Shown: positions 47,445 through 56,577 of the stretch, piece by piece
Position numbering within the stretch: position 1 is the stretch's first letter
How the letters are laid out: each line of letters opens with the position of its first letter
NCBI GenBank assembly: GCA_019638625.1
Contig: JAHBTK010000002.1
Location: forward strand, 620,001-684,000
Direction: 5' to 3'
Source: Chitinophagaceae bacterium
Lineage (GTDB): Bacteria; Bacteroidota; Bacteroidia; Chitinophagales; Chitinophagaceae
Length of the DNA: 64,000 bases
Made by a program: the position numbers and the translations under genes
The notes under the pieces: model-generated
What the model was told of the DNA's origin: nothing
Seen by the model: the letters and a program-made list of their open reading frames with translations, nothing else
The model's database searches: none

Positions 47445-47488
47445 AACCATTAAGTTAAGAATAGTTAATCTCCTTAATCTTAATGGTT
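47445..47488 (-). terminator. Intrinsic terminator of the DUF3686 operon
   Basis: AACCATTAAG (47445-47454) pairs with CTTAATGGTT (47479-47488). On the minus strand the stem is followed by TTTTTG. It lies 61 bases past the ATPase stop codon. The loop of 24 bases contains further short complementarity. Confidence 0.7.
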
Positions 47489-47548
47489 CAAAATTTACTT
47501 ACCGGAACTTAACGCTGTACATCGACTCTGTGTAAGGGAAAACTTCAG

Positions 47549-50500
47549 TTACTTCTTACGCATTGCCTTTGCAATGGCTTCCAGGTGTTCGTTGAAGGAA
47601 TTCAACTGCAGCAGCACTTTACCGGTGGTATCGTTTTCATCCAACCCGCCAAACTGGTTGTTTCTTCTGAACACGATTTTGATTTCCTCCCACCGCTTAC
47701 GATCCCGCTCCGTGAGCAATCCGGCGATCTCTTTCAGCTTCAATAAATTGGCCTCCGCATCGGAAGTAAGCGTCTGCGATTCACTTTCGTAATGCGATTG
47801 TATCAGCAGGCTGATCTCTTCTGCATTCATCAGTGGCACCACACGACTCACCAGCCGGTTCATGTTGCGGTAAGAGCCCTGCAGCTTAAACGTGGGTTCG
47901 GTACGATAGGCATCCTTCATAGCCGCACTGGCAATGTATTGCTGGTTTACTTTCACAACAATATTGCGGATGCGTAGTACATTCCTCAGCACCGCAATGG
48001 CGTCGTCTATTTCCTGTCCGTTATAGTTGCCTTCCAGTTCGGGCAGCATATCGGCTTCCGTTTCGAGGTATTGGATCAGCTTGTAAAAATCAGCAAAGCT
48101 GCGGTTCGTAATGCGTTGCAGGTAGCGGTTTTCTGCCATGGCATTTTCTATCAGGCTGAGGTTGAATAAATGACCGGAATTGCCGATCACATCGCCCAGG
48201 TTGTACACATCCGCACGATTGGCCAACATATCCGGTATTTTGAACTGTTCGCCGCTTTCGGTATAGGGGTTGCCTGCCATCACTACACAGAAACGTTTTC
48301 CCCGCAGGTCATAGGTTTTACTTACCCCTTCAAAAATGCCGTCCATCTTCCGCTGACCGTCTGCCAGTGAAATGAATTTCTGTAAAAACTCCGCGCTGCA
48401 ATGCTGAATATCGTCTATATACAACATCACGTTATCTGCCATTTCAAATGCCAGGTTTATTTTCTTAAGCTCTTCCCGTGCCCCTGAGGTAGTAGCTTCC
48501 ACCGGATCAATAGAAGTAATATTATGACCAATCGTAGGCGCATTTATTTTTACGAAGTGCAGCCCCATGGTTTTGGACAGATATTCCATCAGGGTGGTTT
48601 TGCCATAACCCGGAGGCGATACCAATAACAACATTCCCATCCGGGCAGTTCGCTTGTCATCACCGGCTGCACCGATCTGTTTGGCCAGGTTGGCGCCGAT
48701 CAAAGGGAAATACACTTCATTGATCAACCGGTTACGCACAAACGAACTCAATACCTTCGGCTCAAATTCCGCTATTTTTAAAGAATGCTCATAACGCTTT
48801 ACCAGGCGCTCTTTCAAACCATTGAAGGCCGTAAACGCCGGCACCACTTCTTCTGTATACAACTGCAGCTTCGCAATAAACCGGTGATAATGTACCGTAT
48901 ACTGTTGATCGTGTATGATAGTATGGGTACCTTTCAGCCCGGTGATGGTGACCAGGTCTTCCGCCGGTCTTTCTTTATAGCCATGATCCCTGAAAAGCAG
49001 TAAACAAACAGCTTCGTCCTGGTAGAAAGTGTCGAATTTACCGTTGCTTTGTTTTAAAAAGGCAATGATCCAGTTCTGGATAATATAGAACCTTTCCTGC
49101 AGGCTGAATTCCGCATTGCCCGCATCCTGCAGGAACAGCTCTGTGCGCTTTTGCGTTTTCAGAAATTCTTTAAATCCGTTCCGTAACTGCATCGCCTGCT
49201 GACTGCAGGTAAAATTCCGGTTGCGGGAAAACTCATCGTATAAGTAGCGGGCTACCAGCACCGGGTCTACCGGGTGATAAGCGATCGCCTGGTTTTCGTA
49301 TTCAGTGACGACTTCCTTTTCCAGGAATGCAAACTGTCCTTCATTGTTAAAACTTTCCTCGATGGCATAGGCTGCGGCTATTAATTGCTGCAGCTTCTTA
49401 CGTACTTCTTCGCTGGTTTTGAACCAGAACAACTGTGCTGCCACCCTTACTACCGGCGGATACTCCAGTATGCCCAGCTCTTCCTTCAGCTTTTGCAGCG
49501 CCTGAAAGACCTGCCGGGCATCAAAGTCATGTACCGCCTTCAGGTAGCCGGCGCCGTAGTCTTTCTCCACTCTTTCGGTAATGAAGGCGTCCGCGTTCCA
49601 GTTGGTGCCATGCAAGCGGCTTTCTCTGAACGTGAGGTATGCCAGGTATTCACTTCTGTATACCTGCGCGTTTTCAGACACCAGATCCTGCTCCCAGATA
49701 TGCCGGTAAGTGTACAGGGCTTCATCCTGCACCTCCTTATAAAAGCTGGTGCCCAACAGATGATAAAACAACTGCTCATTCCGGCGAACAATGGTGAGGC
49801 TCAGCAACTGTTTGTTGACCGTAAATTTGTAATCCCCGAGTGAAATAACATTGTGGCCGTCTACAAAAAGATCGGTCTTATCCTTCAACTGGCGCAGCGC
49901 GTCTTCCTGCGATACCTTCAGCGAGGTTTCCAGGTTTTCCGCTTTGGCTACATCGCCCAGTTCCCTCAGGTCCGCCGACAGGCTTCTCACCTTATCGATC
50001 ATCAGGTCGGTAGCATAAAAAGCATATATTTCCTCGGGTGTTTTAAAGGACTGGGCTTTGTTTTCTATATTCTTCAGTATCCGCAGCCCGATCTGCTCCA
50101 GCGAACCGGTTTTCCGGTTCACCTGCGCGATCAGCATTTCCTTTTTGCCGTTGAATGCCTTGATCACTTCATCGCGCTTGTCTGCAATTTTCAGCACATA
50201 CTCATCAAAGTCTGCAAACCTGCTTTCCAGCTCTTCCACCTGTATGCTGACCTTCGTAAAGTAGTCATCCGCTTTTTCGGGCGTATCCGAAAGATCGAGG
50301 AAGTTGACGATACTTTGTTCCAGCAGCGTCATCTGCGCATAAAACTCACCGGTAGCTTCCCTGCTGCGTAAATTGCCGATGGTGCGGGTCAGGTCTGCCC
50401 GTACTTCATTGAGAGACGAAAATATCAGCGATATCTTTCCGATGATTTTGGTCGTTTGAGTAGCGTCTTCAATCTTCAGGCTATTGAGAATATCGATCAG

Positions 50501-52384
50501 CATCTCCAGCTCGCCTGCAATGCCCCTGACGGCTTCGTCGATCACATTGGCATCGATCACTTTTTCCACCGTTGCCACCGCCTGCTTTTGCGTGGCCACT
50601 TTTTCCTCATAGGGTTGCAGCGCCTCCTCGCGTAAAAGGAAGCTTATGGTTTCCTGCGACAGGGAAGTGTTGTAGGATTGTAAGTTTTCTTTCAACGCCT
50701 CTACCGCACCCGTGTCTATGTAGCGTACATTCAGCAGATCAATGACCGCACCCTGCATAGCACGGGTATTGGCCAGCAACTGCACCAGTTGATCCAGCGA
50801 TGTTGCCCGGGTGTTCTTTATTTTCACCACCAGTTCGTCCACCCGTTGCTGCATAGCCGATAATGACTCCCGGGCATGCTGCCGTTGTGCCTGCACTTTG
50901 GCAAACTCATCAATGGCGGTATTGGCCACATCTCTTATCAGTGCAAGCGGAGCTGCCAGGTTATAAGTAGCTTCATCCTTTATCCAGAAATAAGCATCAA
51001 TAACATCATTGGCTTTTTTCTGGATATCCTCATATAAACCTTCGTAGCTGTCTTCCTTCTGCAACAGTTGTATAATTTCCTGGCTTTCGGCCATAGCCGC
51101 TACAATATCCTTGTTGCCGATCTTGTACAGCACATTATCCTGCATGGCTGTATTTTCCTTCAGCCTGGCGGTGTAGGGCGTGCGCCATATCTGCACCTGG
51201 TGGTGTCGTACCGCTTCTTTTTCCGCACGGAAATAGATCAGCCTGCCGTCGTCAAAAAAGGTAAAACCATTGCAGATGATGGGTGTCTCCACCTGCTGCA
51301 TAATGACGTTATACGACATCAGCACATAGGTGTTGCTGGTATTCTGGTAAAAAACATACAGGTGGTCTTCACCGTTAGGAGAGGCTACACTGCGCATAAA
51401 GTCCAGATCGGTGATATCGGACTCGAATATCTTGTATTCCCCGTTTTGCAAATAGTACCCGTTCGGGAAGATGATACCGTGGTTGTCCGGCAGCAGGATA
51501 CCTGCGTCCAGCAGCATTTTTATCGGTACGACTTCCCTGGTCCTTACATTAAAAATATAGGTGCGGAAATCCTCCTGGTAAGGTCTTATTTTCAACGCGA
51601 TCAGGTTACCCAGGTCTGCGTAAAAATAGTCTGCGTCATCCAGTTGCTGATCTTTATTGACCACGGGTTCTGCATAAATACCGCGGCCGGTATCTGTATT
51701 GTCTTCCACTTTAAACGTGATGTCACCATGTAAGGCTTCAATAAATACCTTGTCCAGAATGGAGATATGCGGATGGCGGCCGAGCCTCCTGTCTTCCAGC
51801 GCCGTTTTCACCCAGTGGAAGTCGTGCTGCGGTGCACGCTTCACTTCGTGAATGCTGCGGTCGTCAACATAATGAAGCTTGTTGTTACGGATCAGCCACT
51901 TAAATGCCTTTCTGTCGTCGGGGTTTTTAGTGGTTTGAAAAATCATATACAGGTAGTTCTCCGTTTTGGCAAATTTGGCAAAGATGGAGTCTCTGTAATA
52001 CTTATACAGGTTGGTAAAATCTGTTATAAAATTTTCGTCTTCAATGAGCGTGAGTGGTTGTGGCTCAAAGTGGTTATCAGCAAATTTGTAGATGCTGAAC
52101 ACATCGCTCAGTTGAATATCTTCCCTCAAGCCGAAGTGGACGTTATAGGCAAAAATGCACAGGCCTCCGAAAGCCATGATCCCTCTCGCCACGCCATTGT
52201 TTTCCGTAGTGATACGTTGGTTGGCGATCAGCTCAAAGCCATCCGAACTGAATATCTCCCTGCGGGCATTGTTGAGCTGTGCCAGTCGTTTGGCCAGTTC
52301 CAGTCTTTGTTCATGCAGCCTGTTCCGGATAATTTCATATGTTCCGGAATCCAGTATCGCTTCTTTTTGTTCCGTACCTACCAT
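47549..52384 (-). CDS. DUF3686-type giant AAA+ ATPase ('DNA repair ATPase')
   Basis: A 1611-residue cytoplasmic protein with no signal peptide. The first 450 residues form the beta-rich DUF3686-type domain (NGVARGIMAFGGLCIFAYN, FRTYIFNVRTREVVPIKML). Residues about 480-900 are charged and helical, probably coiled coil. An AAA+ module sits at about 1240-1450: Walker A VSPPGYGKTTLMEYLS (about 1255), Walker B MLYIDDIQH (about 1320) and sensor-1 VVMAGNPY. The name 'DNA repair ATPase' is historical; no DNA-binding part is seen. As last gene of the PspA-flotillin operon it most likely remodels those membrane assemblies. ATG 52384 and the length fit the family. Confidence 0.9.
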   Translation of the reverse strand: MVGTEQKEAILDSGTYEIIRNRLHEQRLELAKRLAQLNNARREIFSSDGFELIANQRITTENNGVARGIMAFGGLCIFAYNVHFGLREDIQLSDVFSIYKFADNHFEPQPLTLIEDENFITDFTNLYKYYRDSIFAKFAKTENYLYMIFQTTKNPDDRKAFKWLIRNNKLHYVDDRSIHEVKRAPQHDFHWVKTALEDRRLGRHPHISILDKVFIEALHGDITFKVEDNTDTGRGIYAEPVVNKDQQLDDADYFYADLGNLIALKIRPYQEDFRTYIFNVRTREVVPIKMLLDAGILLPDNHGIIFPNGYYLQNGEYKIFESDITDLDFMRSVASPNGEDHLYVFYQNTSNTYVLMSYNVIMQQVETPIICNGFTFFDDGRLIYFRAEKEAVRHHQVQIWRTPYTARLKENTAMQDNVLYKIGNKDIVAAMAESQEIIQLLQKEDSYEGLYEDIQKKANDVIDAYFWIKDEATYNLAAPLALIRDVANTAIDEFAKVQAQRQHARESLSAMQQRVDELVVKIKNTRATSLDQLVQLLANTRAMQGAVIDLLNVRYIDTGAVEALKENLQSYNTSLSQETISFLLREEALQPYEEKVATQKQAVATVEKVIDANVIDEAVRGIAGELEMLIDILNSLKIEDATQTTKIIGKISLIFSSLNEVRADLTRTIGNLRSREATGEFYAQMTLLEQSIVNFLDLSDTPEKADDYFTKVSIQVEELESRFADFDEYVLKIADKRDEVIKAFNGKKEMLIAQVNRKTGSLEQIGLRILKNIENKAQSFKTPEEIYAFYATDLMIDKVRSLSADLRELGDVAKAENLETSLKVSQEDALRQLKDKTDLFVDGHNVISLGDYKFTVNKQLLSLTIVRRNEQLFYHLLGTSFYKEVQDEALYTYRHIWEQDLVSENAQVYRSEYLAYLTFRESRLHGTNWNADAFITERVEKDYGAGYLKAVHDFDARQVFQALQKLKEELGILEYPPVVRVAAQLFWFKTSEEVRKKLQQLIAAAYAIEESFNNEGQFAFLEKEVVTEYENQAIAYHPVDPVLVARYLYDEFSRNRNFTCSQQAMQLRNGFKEFLKTQKRTELFLQDAGNAEFSLQERFYIIQNWIIAFLKQSNGKFDTFYQDEAVCLLLFRDHGYKERPAEDLVTITGLKGTHTIIHDQQYTVHYHRFIAKLQLYTEEVVPAFTAFNGLKERLVKRYEHSLKIAEFEPKVLSSFVRNRLINEVYFPLIGANLAKQIGAAGDDKRTARMGMLLLVSPPGYGKTTLMEYLSKTMGLHFVKINAPTIGHNITSIDPVEATTSGAREELKKINLAFEMADNVMLYIDDIQHCSAEFLQKFISLADGQRKMDGIFEGVSKTYDLRGKRFCVVMAGNPYTESGEQFKIPDMLANRADVYNLGDVIGNSGHLFNLSLIENAMAENRYLQRITNRSFADFYKLIQYLETEADMLPELEGNYNGQEIDDAIAVLRNVLRIRNIVVKVNQQYIASAAMKDAYRTEPTFKLQGSYRNMNRLVSRVVPLMNAEEISLLIQSHYESESQTLTSDAEANLLKLKEIAGLLTERDRKRWEEIKIVFRRNNQFGGLDENDTTGKVLLQLNSFNEHLEAIAKAMRKK

Positions 52385-52448
52385 GCCAATATTTGAAGGG
52401 ATAAGGACGGCAGTTGGTCAACTGCCGTCGCCTGGTTAAAGAATATGA

Positions 52449-54515
52449 TCAACCGTTCAGCTTCTTATTCGACAACCCTAAGCTACCTGCCAGGTTGGCC
52501 AGGTTAGAAAGAACTGACTTGTCCGCATCCGTGCTGCTTTGCTGTATCTTCAGGATCAGGCTGGCAATGGTCAGGTTTTTCAGGTCGTTGGTAGAGACAT
52601 TATATTTCTCTGCAAATTCCCTGATACGTTCCATCAGGTCGCCGGAATTGCTGCCATCACCGATCAGCGCCGTTTTGATATGTGAAGCGTGCTCGCTTTC
52701 ATTAATCAATCTGTCAAATCCTTTCGCGTTGCTGATCTGGTTTACAATGTTCTGGAAGAACAAACTTTCACCGCCCACGATATCTATCTTCGCGGTTTTC
52801 AGCGCTTCTCCCAGCACTGCTGCCTGTGCTTCCGCCACATCTTTCTGGATGTTGATGCCTGCCAGCGCGATGTCTTTGTCTTTCTGCACCAGTATTTTGA
52901 ATTCTTCGTGGTCTTTACCCACCGCATCCAGCTTTTTCATAGCCTCTGCTTTTTCTTCTATACCCTGTGCTTCCGCCAGCGCTTTTTCTTTCACCACGGT
53001 TGCTTCCGCCAGTCCTTTTTCTTTCACTACCTCTGCCTGTGCCAGTCCTTCCTTGCGTTTTGCTTCTGCCATTTTTTCGATCACTGTTGCTTCCACGGTT
53101 CCCTGCCTTTCTTCCGCATCTGCTTTGGCATGCATTACTTCCGCTTCAGAAAGTCCTAATGTCGCTTCTTCGCGCGCCTGTGCTTCCGCCAGTATCTTAC
53201 GTGCTTCCGCCTGCTTGGCAGCCGCTTCTTTTCGTGCTTCTGCATCTATGATCAATTGCCTGGCTTTTTCTTCCGCCGCTTTTTTCTCCGCTTCCGCCGC
53301 TTTCACGGTCTGGATAAGTTTTTCTTCTGCCTGGCGGGCCGCTTCGGTGATACCTACTGATTTCTTACGCTCCACTTCTCTAAATGCTTCCACGTCCTTG
53401 ATGCCCTGTTGCTCTTCTACCACACCTTTTTCCAAACGAACCCTTTCCTTGATGACATCCTGTATGTTTTTCTTTTCTATTTCCACGGTACGTTCTTTCT
53501 CTATCTGGGCAAGCGTTACGATCTTCTCTCTTTCTGTTTGCTCCAGGGCACGGTCCTTCTCTACTCTTTCTGTTTCCACCGCATCGGTTCTTTGTTTGTT
53601 CTTTTCCGCGATGATGATCTGGCGTAATTTGTTCTCTTCCTGTACCGCCAGGGATTCATCGGTTTTGATCTTCACCGTTTGCGCTTTCAGGCGTTCTTCT
53701 TCCCGTACTTTTACAATTTCGGCTTCCTCTCTCGCACGGATATTATCGATCTCTCTTTTCTGCTTTTCTTCTTTTTCCGCCATCTGCCTTTCCAGCTCCA
53801 GGATGGCTTCCCTTGCTTCCACGTTTTGCTTTTTGATCACCTTCTCTTCTTCCCTTCGGATAAGGTTGGCATTAATATTTTGCGCGGCAGTCAGCTCGGT
53901 GATCTTGCGTATACCCTGGGAGTCGAGGATGTTTTGCGGGCTCAGGAATTTCATTTCCGTTTGCTCTAAGTAGTCGATAGCGCAGTCATCCAACACGTAG
54001 CCGTTCAGGTCGGTGCCGATGATATCCAGTATCTCTGTCCTGAACTCACGGCGGGCTTCATACAGCTCGATGAAGTCAAATTTTTTGCCGACTGTTTTCA
54101 GTGCTTCCGAAAACTTGGCTTCAAACAGGTTGCGCAGGGTCTCCACATCACTGGCGCGCTCGGTGCCGATGCTTTGCGCCACATTCAATACATCCTCCAC
54201 GCTTTTGTTTACCCTTACAAAAAAGGCCACCTTTATATCCGCCCGGATATTGTCCTTACAGATCAACCCATCGTGCTCCATACGGGCGATCTCCAGCTTC
54301 TTTACCGAGATGTCCATGATCTCCATCTTGTGCAGGATGGGTATCACGTACATACCCTTGTTGAAGGCTACCTGTCCGCCGCCCACACCTGTTCTTACAA
54401 TGGCTTTGCCCTGCGGTATTTTCTTATAGAAACTGGCAAAGGCAAACAGTATGATAAACAACAGAAATACCACTCCTCCTATGATCAACAGTGTAATACT
54501 TCCTAATGCTCCCAT
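52449..54515 (-). CDS. Flotillin-family (band 7/SPFH) membrane protein, YqiK-like
   Basis: This 688-residue protein begins with a membrane helix (ITLLIIGGVVFLLFIILFAF, about 7-26), then an SPFH/band 7 domain (about 30-210, AIVRTGVGGGQVAFNKGMYV, IMDISVKKLEIARMEHDGLI). A very long Ala/Glu/Lys coiled coil follows (about 220-560), with near-repeats such as KEKGLAEATVVKEKALAEAQ. The C-terminal block (about 570-688) has LFFQNIVNQISNAKGFDRLI. Flotillins form large ring-like assemblies on the inner membrane and organise lipid domains. The layout matches YqiK. It is encoded between the OB-fold protein and the AAA+ ATPase, 64 bases before the latter. Confidence 0.93.
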   Translation of the reverse strand: MGALGSITLLIIGGVVFLLFIILFAFASFYKKIPQGKAIVRTGVGGGQVAFNKGMYVIPILHKMEIMDISVKKLEIARMEHDGLICKDNIRADIKVAFFVRVNKSVEDVLNVAQSIGTERASDVETLRNLFEAKFSEALKTVGKKFDFIELYEARREFRTEILDIIGTDLNGYVLDDCAIDYLEQTEMKFLSPQNILDSQGIRKITELTAAQNINANLIRREEEKVIKKQNVEAREAILELERQMAEKEEKQKREIDNIRAREEAEIVKVREEERLKAQTVKIKTDESLAVQEENKLRQIIIAEKNKQRTDAVETERVEKDRALEQTEREKIVTLAQIEKERTVEIEKKNIQDVIKERVRLEKGVVEEQQGIKDVEAFREVERKKSVGITEAARQAEEKLIQTVKAAEAEKKAAEEKARQLIIDAEARKEAAAKQAEARKILAEAQAREEATLGLSEAEVMHAKADAEERQGTVEATVIEKMAEAKRKEGLAQAEVVKEKGLAEATVVKEKALAEAQGIEEKAEAMKKLDAVGKDHEEFKILVQKDKDIALAGINIQKDVAEAQAAVLGEALKTAKIDIVGGESLFFQNIVNQISNAKGFDRLINESEHASHIKTALIGDGSNSGDLMERIREFAEKYNVSTNDLKNLTIASLILKIQQSSTDADKSVLSNLANLAGSLGLSNKKLNG

Positions 54516-54554
54516 AAATTTTTCAGTTTAAATTGTGATGTATATGTTTTAGGT

Positions 54555-54588
54555 TGATTGCTTCGGTCGTTCCTCCCTCGCAATGACG
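54555..54588. repeat. Dispersed palindromic repeat element in the operon gap
   Basis: In the 100-base gap between the OB-fold and flotillin genes lies a sequence beginning GATTGCTTCGGTCGTTC and ending CTCGCAATGACG. Read on the minus strand it has the form CGTCATTGCGAG...GAAGCAATC, the pattern of an intergenic repeat seen in many bacterial genomes (recalled, not searched). ATTGC and GCAAT pair to form the base of a hairpin. It lies inside the transcript. Confidence 0.6.
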
Positions 54589-54615
54589 ATCCGCTACGGA
54601 GGAGGTGATCGTTGA

Positions 54616-55314
54616 CTATACAATATTATCCAGGTTCACTTCCGGCACCACCAGGTAATACTTCTTATCCGGCGATTCATCGGATATCATTACTTCGGCA
54701 TCGTAGGCGATCGGCTCGCCGCTTTTGCTTTTTACATTGATGCGCATCACTTCTGTTTTTACCATCAGTTCTGCCGCGCCTATTTTACTACCGGATATGG
54801 ATGAACGCATCCGCGCGATGCGTCCCAGCAACTCGTGTCCTTCTTCTCCGTGGTATCCCATGGTCTTATATACTTTAATAAGTGGTTTGGTGGCAAACCG
54901 GGTTAGGAAAAATGTCGCCAGGAAGACCGGGATCAGGATAAAGACCGATTTCCATCCCCACGCACCCAGTCCGAATACAACGGAAGAAGCCAGTGTGCCG
55001 ATCCAGGCGATGAACTTGAAGGTGGAAAGTACGACCATGAAGGGCACTTTTCCTACATTCAAATACTCTAATCCTTTGGCGAACATCGACTTATCCGGAA
55101 CATCATGTTGCAGATCCGGATCGGTATCCGTATCAATATCCGCCCCGTGAATATCCAGGTCTACGTCTGCATCCGCATCCCCGAACAGGTCGCCGGCTAT
55201 AAAGGTAAATATCCAGTATATGGCCGTGATCCCTGCCAGCAAAGTCATGATCGCATTGCTCAGCGGGTTGAGCAGTAAATTGACAAATTCAGTCCAGTTT
55301 ATAGATGCTATCAT
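54616..55314 (-). CDS. Membrane OB-fold protein, YqiJ-like
   Basis: A 232-residue inner-membrane protein. It has an N-terminal helix pair (LNPLSNAIMTLLAGITAIYWIF), then a strikingly acidic loop (GDADADVDLDIHGADIDTDTD, about 45-65). Two more helices follow (VPFMVVLSTFKFIAWIG and SVFILIPVFLATFFLTRF), then a C-terminal OB-fold (about 160-232, HELLGRIARMRSSISG to YYLVVPEVNL). This matches YqiJ, the partner of the flotillin YqiK, and is related in plan to NfeD proteins that anchor flotillins. I chose ATG 55314 over a TTG three codons upstream. Confidence 0.88.
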   Translation of the reverse strand: MIASINWTEFVNLLLNPLSNAIMTLLAGITAIYWIFTFIAGDLFGDADADVDLDIHGADIDTDTDPDLQHDVPDKSMFAKGLEYLNVGKVPFMVVLSTFKFIAWIGTLASSVVFGLGAWGWKSVFILIPVFLATFFLTRFATKPLIKVYKTMGYHGEEGHELLGRIARMRSSISGSKIGAAELMVKTEVMRINVKSKSGEPIAYDAEVMISDESPDKKYYLVVPEVNLDNIV

Positions 55315-55365
55315 ACCAATCAATTTTTATGTTGAAGATGGCAGCCGGCAACCGGAGCAGGTACA

Positions 55366-56079
55366 CTAACCGTTTGATCCTCCTATGCCCAGCTTTTCTT
55401 TGATGGCCTGCAGATCTTTTTCAATCGATAATGAATCATTTTTCAGCAGGCTGTTCAGCTCATCTTTCAGGTCATTTTTTCCATGCGCAATCTCTCCATA
55501 TGCCTTTGCCAGCGCTTCCTGGTCTTCCACTTTGGCTTTCATACGCTCCAGCATGGCAATGGTGCCATTATTGTCTATCTGTGCCAGTTGCTTATTTACC
55601 TGTTCCGTGGCCTTGCTCACTTTCACGCGCGCCTTCAGGGTTTTCAACTCCTTTTCCCATTTCTCCAGATTACTCTTCAGTATCTCCGTGTTCTTCAGCA
55701 TATCCTGCGAAGACTGCTGCAGACCGGCCGCCTGCACGCCCAGTGTTTCGGCTTCCTGGTAATACTTTCTTCTCAGCGACAGCGCTTCCCGTGCAAGCTG
55801 CTCAGCTTTAACGATATCCACGTCGCCGGATTGTGCTTTCTGCATGATCAGGATGGCTTTTTCCGCATAATTTACGGATTCCTTTTCGCACATCTCCCTT
55901 TCGTTTTCTGTGCGGATGGCCAGCGCCTTCACTTTCGCATAAGCTTCTGTGGCATTTGCCAGGTCTTCCCGCAACTCGCGGAGTCCCTGCTCCGTCATTT
56001 TAACGGGATCTTCCATTTTTTCAACCGCGGCGTGTATTTCTGCCTGTCCGATCCTGAAAATTCTTTTAAATATGTTCAT
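55366..56079 (-). CDS. PspA/IM30-family membrane-stress protein
   Basis: This 237-residue protein is almost entirely helical and charged, starting MNIFKRIFRIGQAEIHAAVEK, which forms the amphipathic membrane-binding helix of PspA/Vipp1 proteins. It continues with EDPVKMTEQGLRELREDLANA. The long hairpin includes AEQLAREALSLRRKYYQEAE. The C-terminus (DSLSIEKDLQAIKEKLGIGG) is that of the YjfJ-like branch. PspA proteins are ESCRT-III relatives that coat and repair damaged inner membrane. The gene starts four bases after the DUF2170 gene, so they are tightly coupled. Confidence 0.93.
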   Translation of the reverse strand: MNIFKRIFRIGQAEIHAAVEKMEDPVKMTEQGLRELREDLANATEAYAKVKALAIRTENEREMCEKESVNYAEKAILIMQKAQSGDVDIVKAEQLAREALSLRRKYYQEAETLGVQAAGLQQSSQDMLKNTEILKSNLEKWEKELKTLKARVKVSKATEQVNKQLAQIDNNGTIAMLERMKAKVEDQEALAKAYGEIAHGKNDLKDELNSLLKNDSLSIEKDLQAIKEKLGIGGSNG

Positions 56080-56083
56080 AGCA

Positions 56084-56476
56084 TTACATTTTTGAAAATT
56101 TAATAATTTGGTGATAGTACTCGCTCAGCATAAGCCCCAGCGAGTTGAGCGCACTTTCAAATTCATTCAGGTCGATGTTCTCCAGTTGCATGGTATAGCG
56201 GAACAATACTTTGTTTCCCTCCTCATTGATCACGAAGGCTCCATGGATCATATCCCTGTTCTTCTGCAGCAGTTGTTTGAACATATCCATGTTATCTGCC
56301 TTGAAGGAAAACAGGTATTGTTCGATGATCAGCACCGGCGGCGCCACGCCCAGTATCAGGTTATGGATCCCATCCGGCGTATTTTCTATTTTTAATATGC
56401 CGGTTTCATCGTCCCTGTAGGTGACCGTGCATCCGCAGGCTTTCGCAAATTGTTCTATTGTGTTGATGTAGTCCAT
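56084..56476 (-). CDS. DUF2170 (YjfI-like) protein
   Basis: A 130-residue cytoplasmic protein. Key stretches are IEQFAKACGCTVTYRDDETG, VLIIEQYLFSFKADNMDMF, LLQKNRDMIHGAFVINEEGN and LFRYTMQLENIDLNEFESA, which match the DUF2170/YjfI family found next to pspA-like yjfJ genes. Its role is unknown. The frame extends to a TTG at 56503, but the promoter -7 element lies at 56501-56508, so the start must be the ATG at 56476, with the sequence AAAGAGA directly before it. It is the first gene of the five-gene operon. Confidence 0.85.
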   Translation of the reverse strand: MDYINTIEQFAKACGCTVTYRDDETGILKIENTPDGIHNLILGVAPPVLIIEQYLFSFKADNMDMFKQLLQKNRDMIHGAFVINEEGNKVLFRYTMQLENIDLNEFESALNSLGLMLSEYYHQIIKFSKM

Positions 56477-56500
56477 TCTCTTTATTATCATATGCTGGAA

Positions 56501-56531
56501 CAAATCTAAAATAAATTTTCAATTCATGCAA
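56501..56531 (-). promoter_or_regulatory. Promoter of the PspA-flotillin-ATPase operon
   Basis: On the minus strand, TTG (56531-56529) and TAGATTTG (56508-56501) are separated by exactly 20 bases, an excellent fit to TTG-n(19-21)-TAnnTTTG. It lies in the 101-base gap with the divergent regulator, so that protein probably binds here. Confidence 0.7.
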
Positions 56532-56565
56532 ATAATTTTAGCAAAAAAGATAAAAATATTTACAC

Positions 56566-56573
56566 TATCTTTG
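56566..56573 (+). promoter_or_regulatory. Promoter -7 element of the XRE regulator gene
   Basis: TATCTTTG is an exact TAnnTTTG match that ends four bases before the ATG at 56578. Transcription would begin at or next to the start codon, giving a leaderless message. No -33 TTG is seen. Confidence 0.5.
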
Positions 56574-56577
56574 TTGA

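Noticed and set aside
52414..53973. A 519-codon open frame on the plus strand, opposite the flotillin gene
   Set aside because: It is a Ser/Ala/Phe-rich mirror of the flotillin coiled coil. Repetitive Ala/Glu/Lys codons leave the other strand without stops. The flotillin protein is clearly recognisable.
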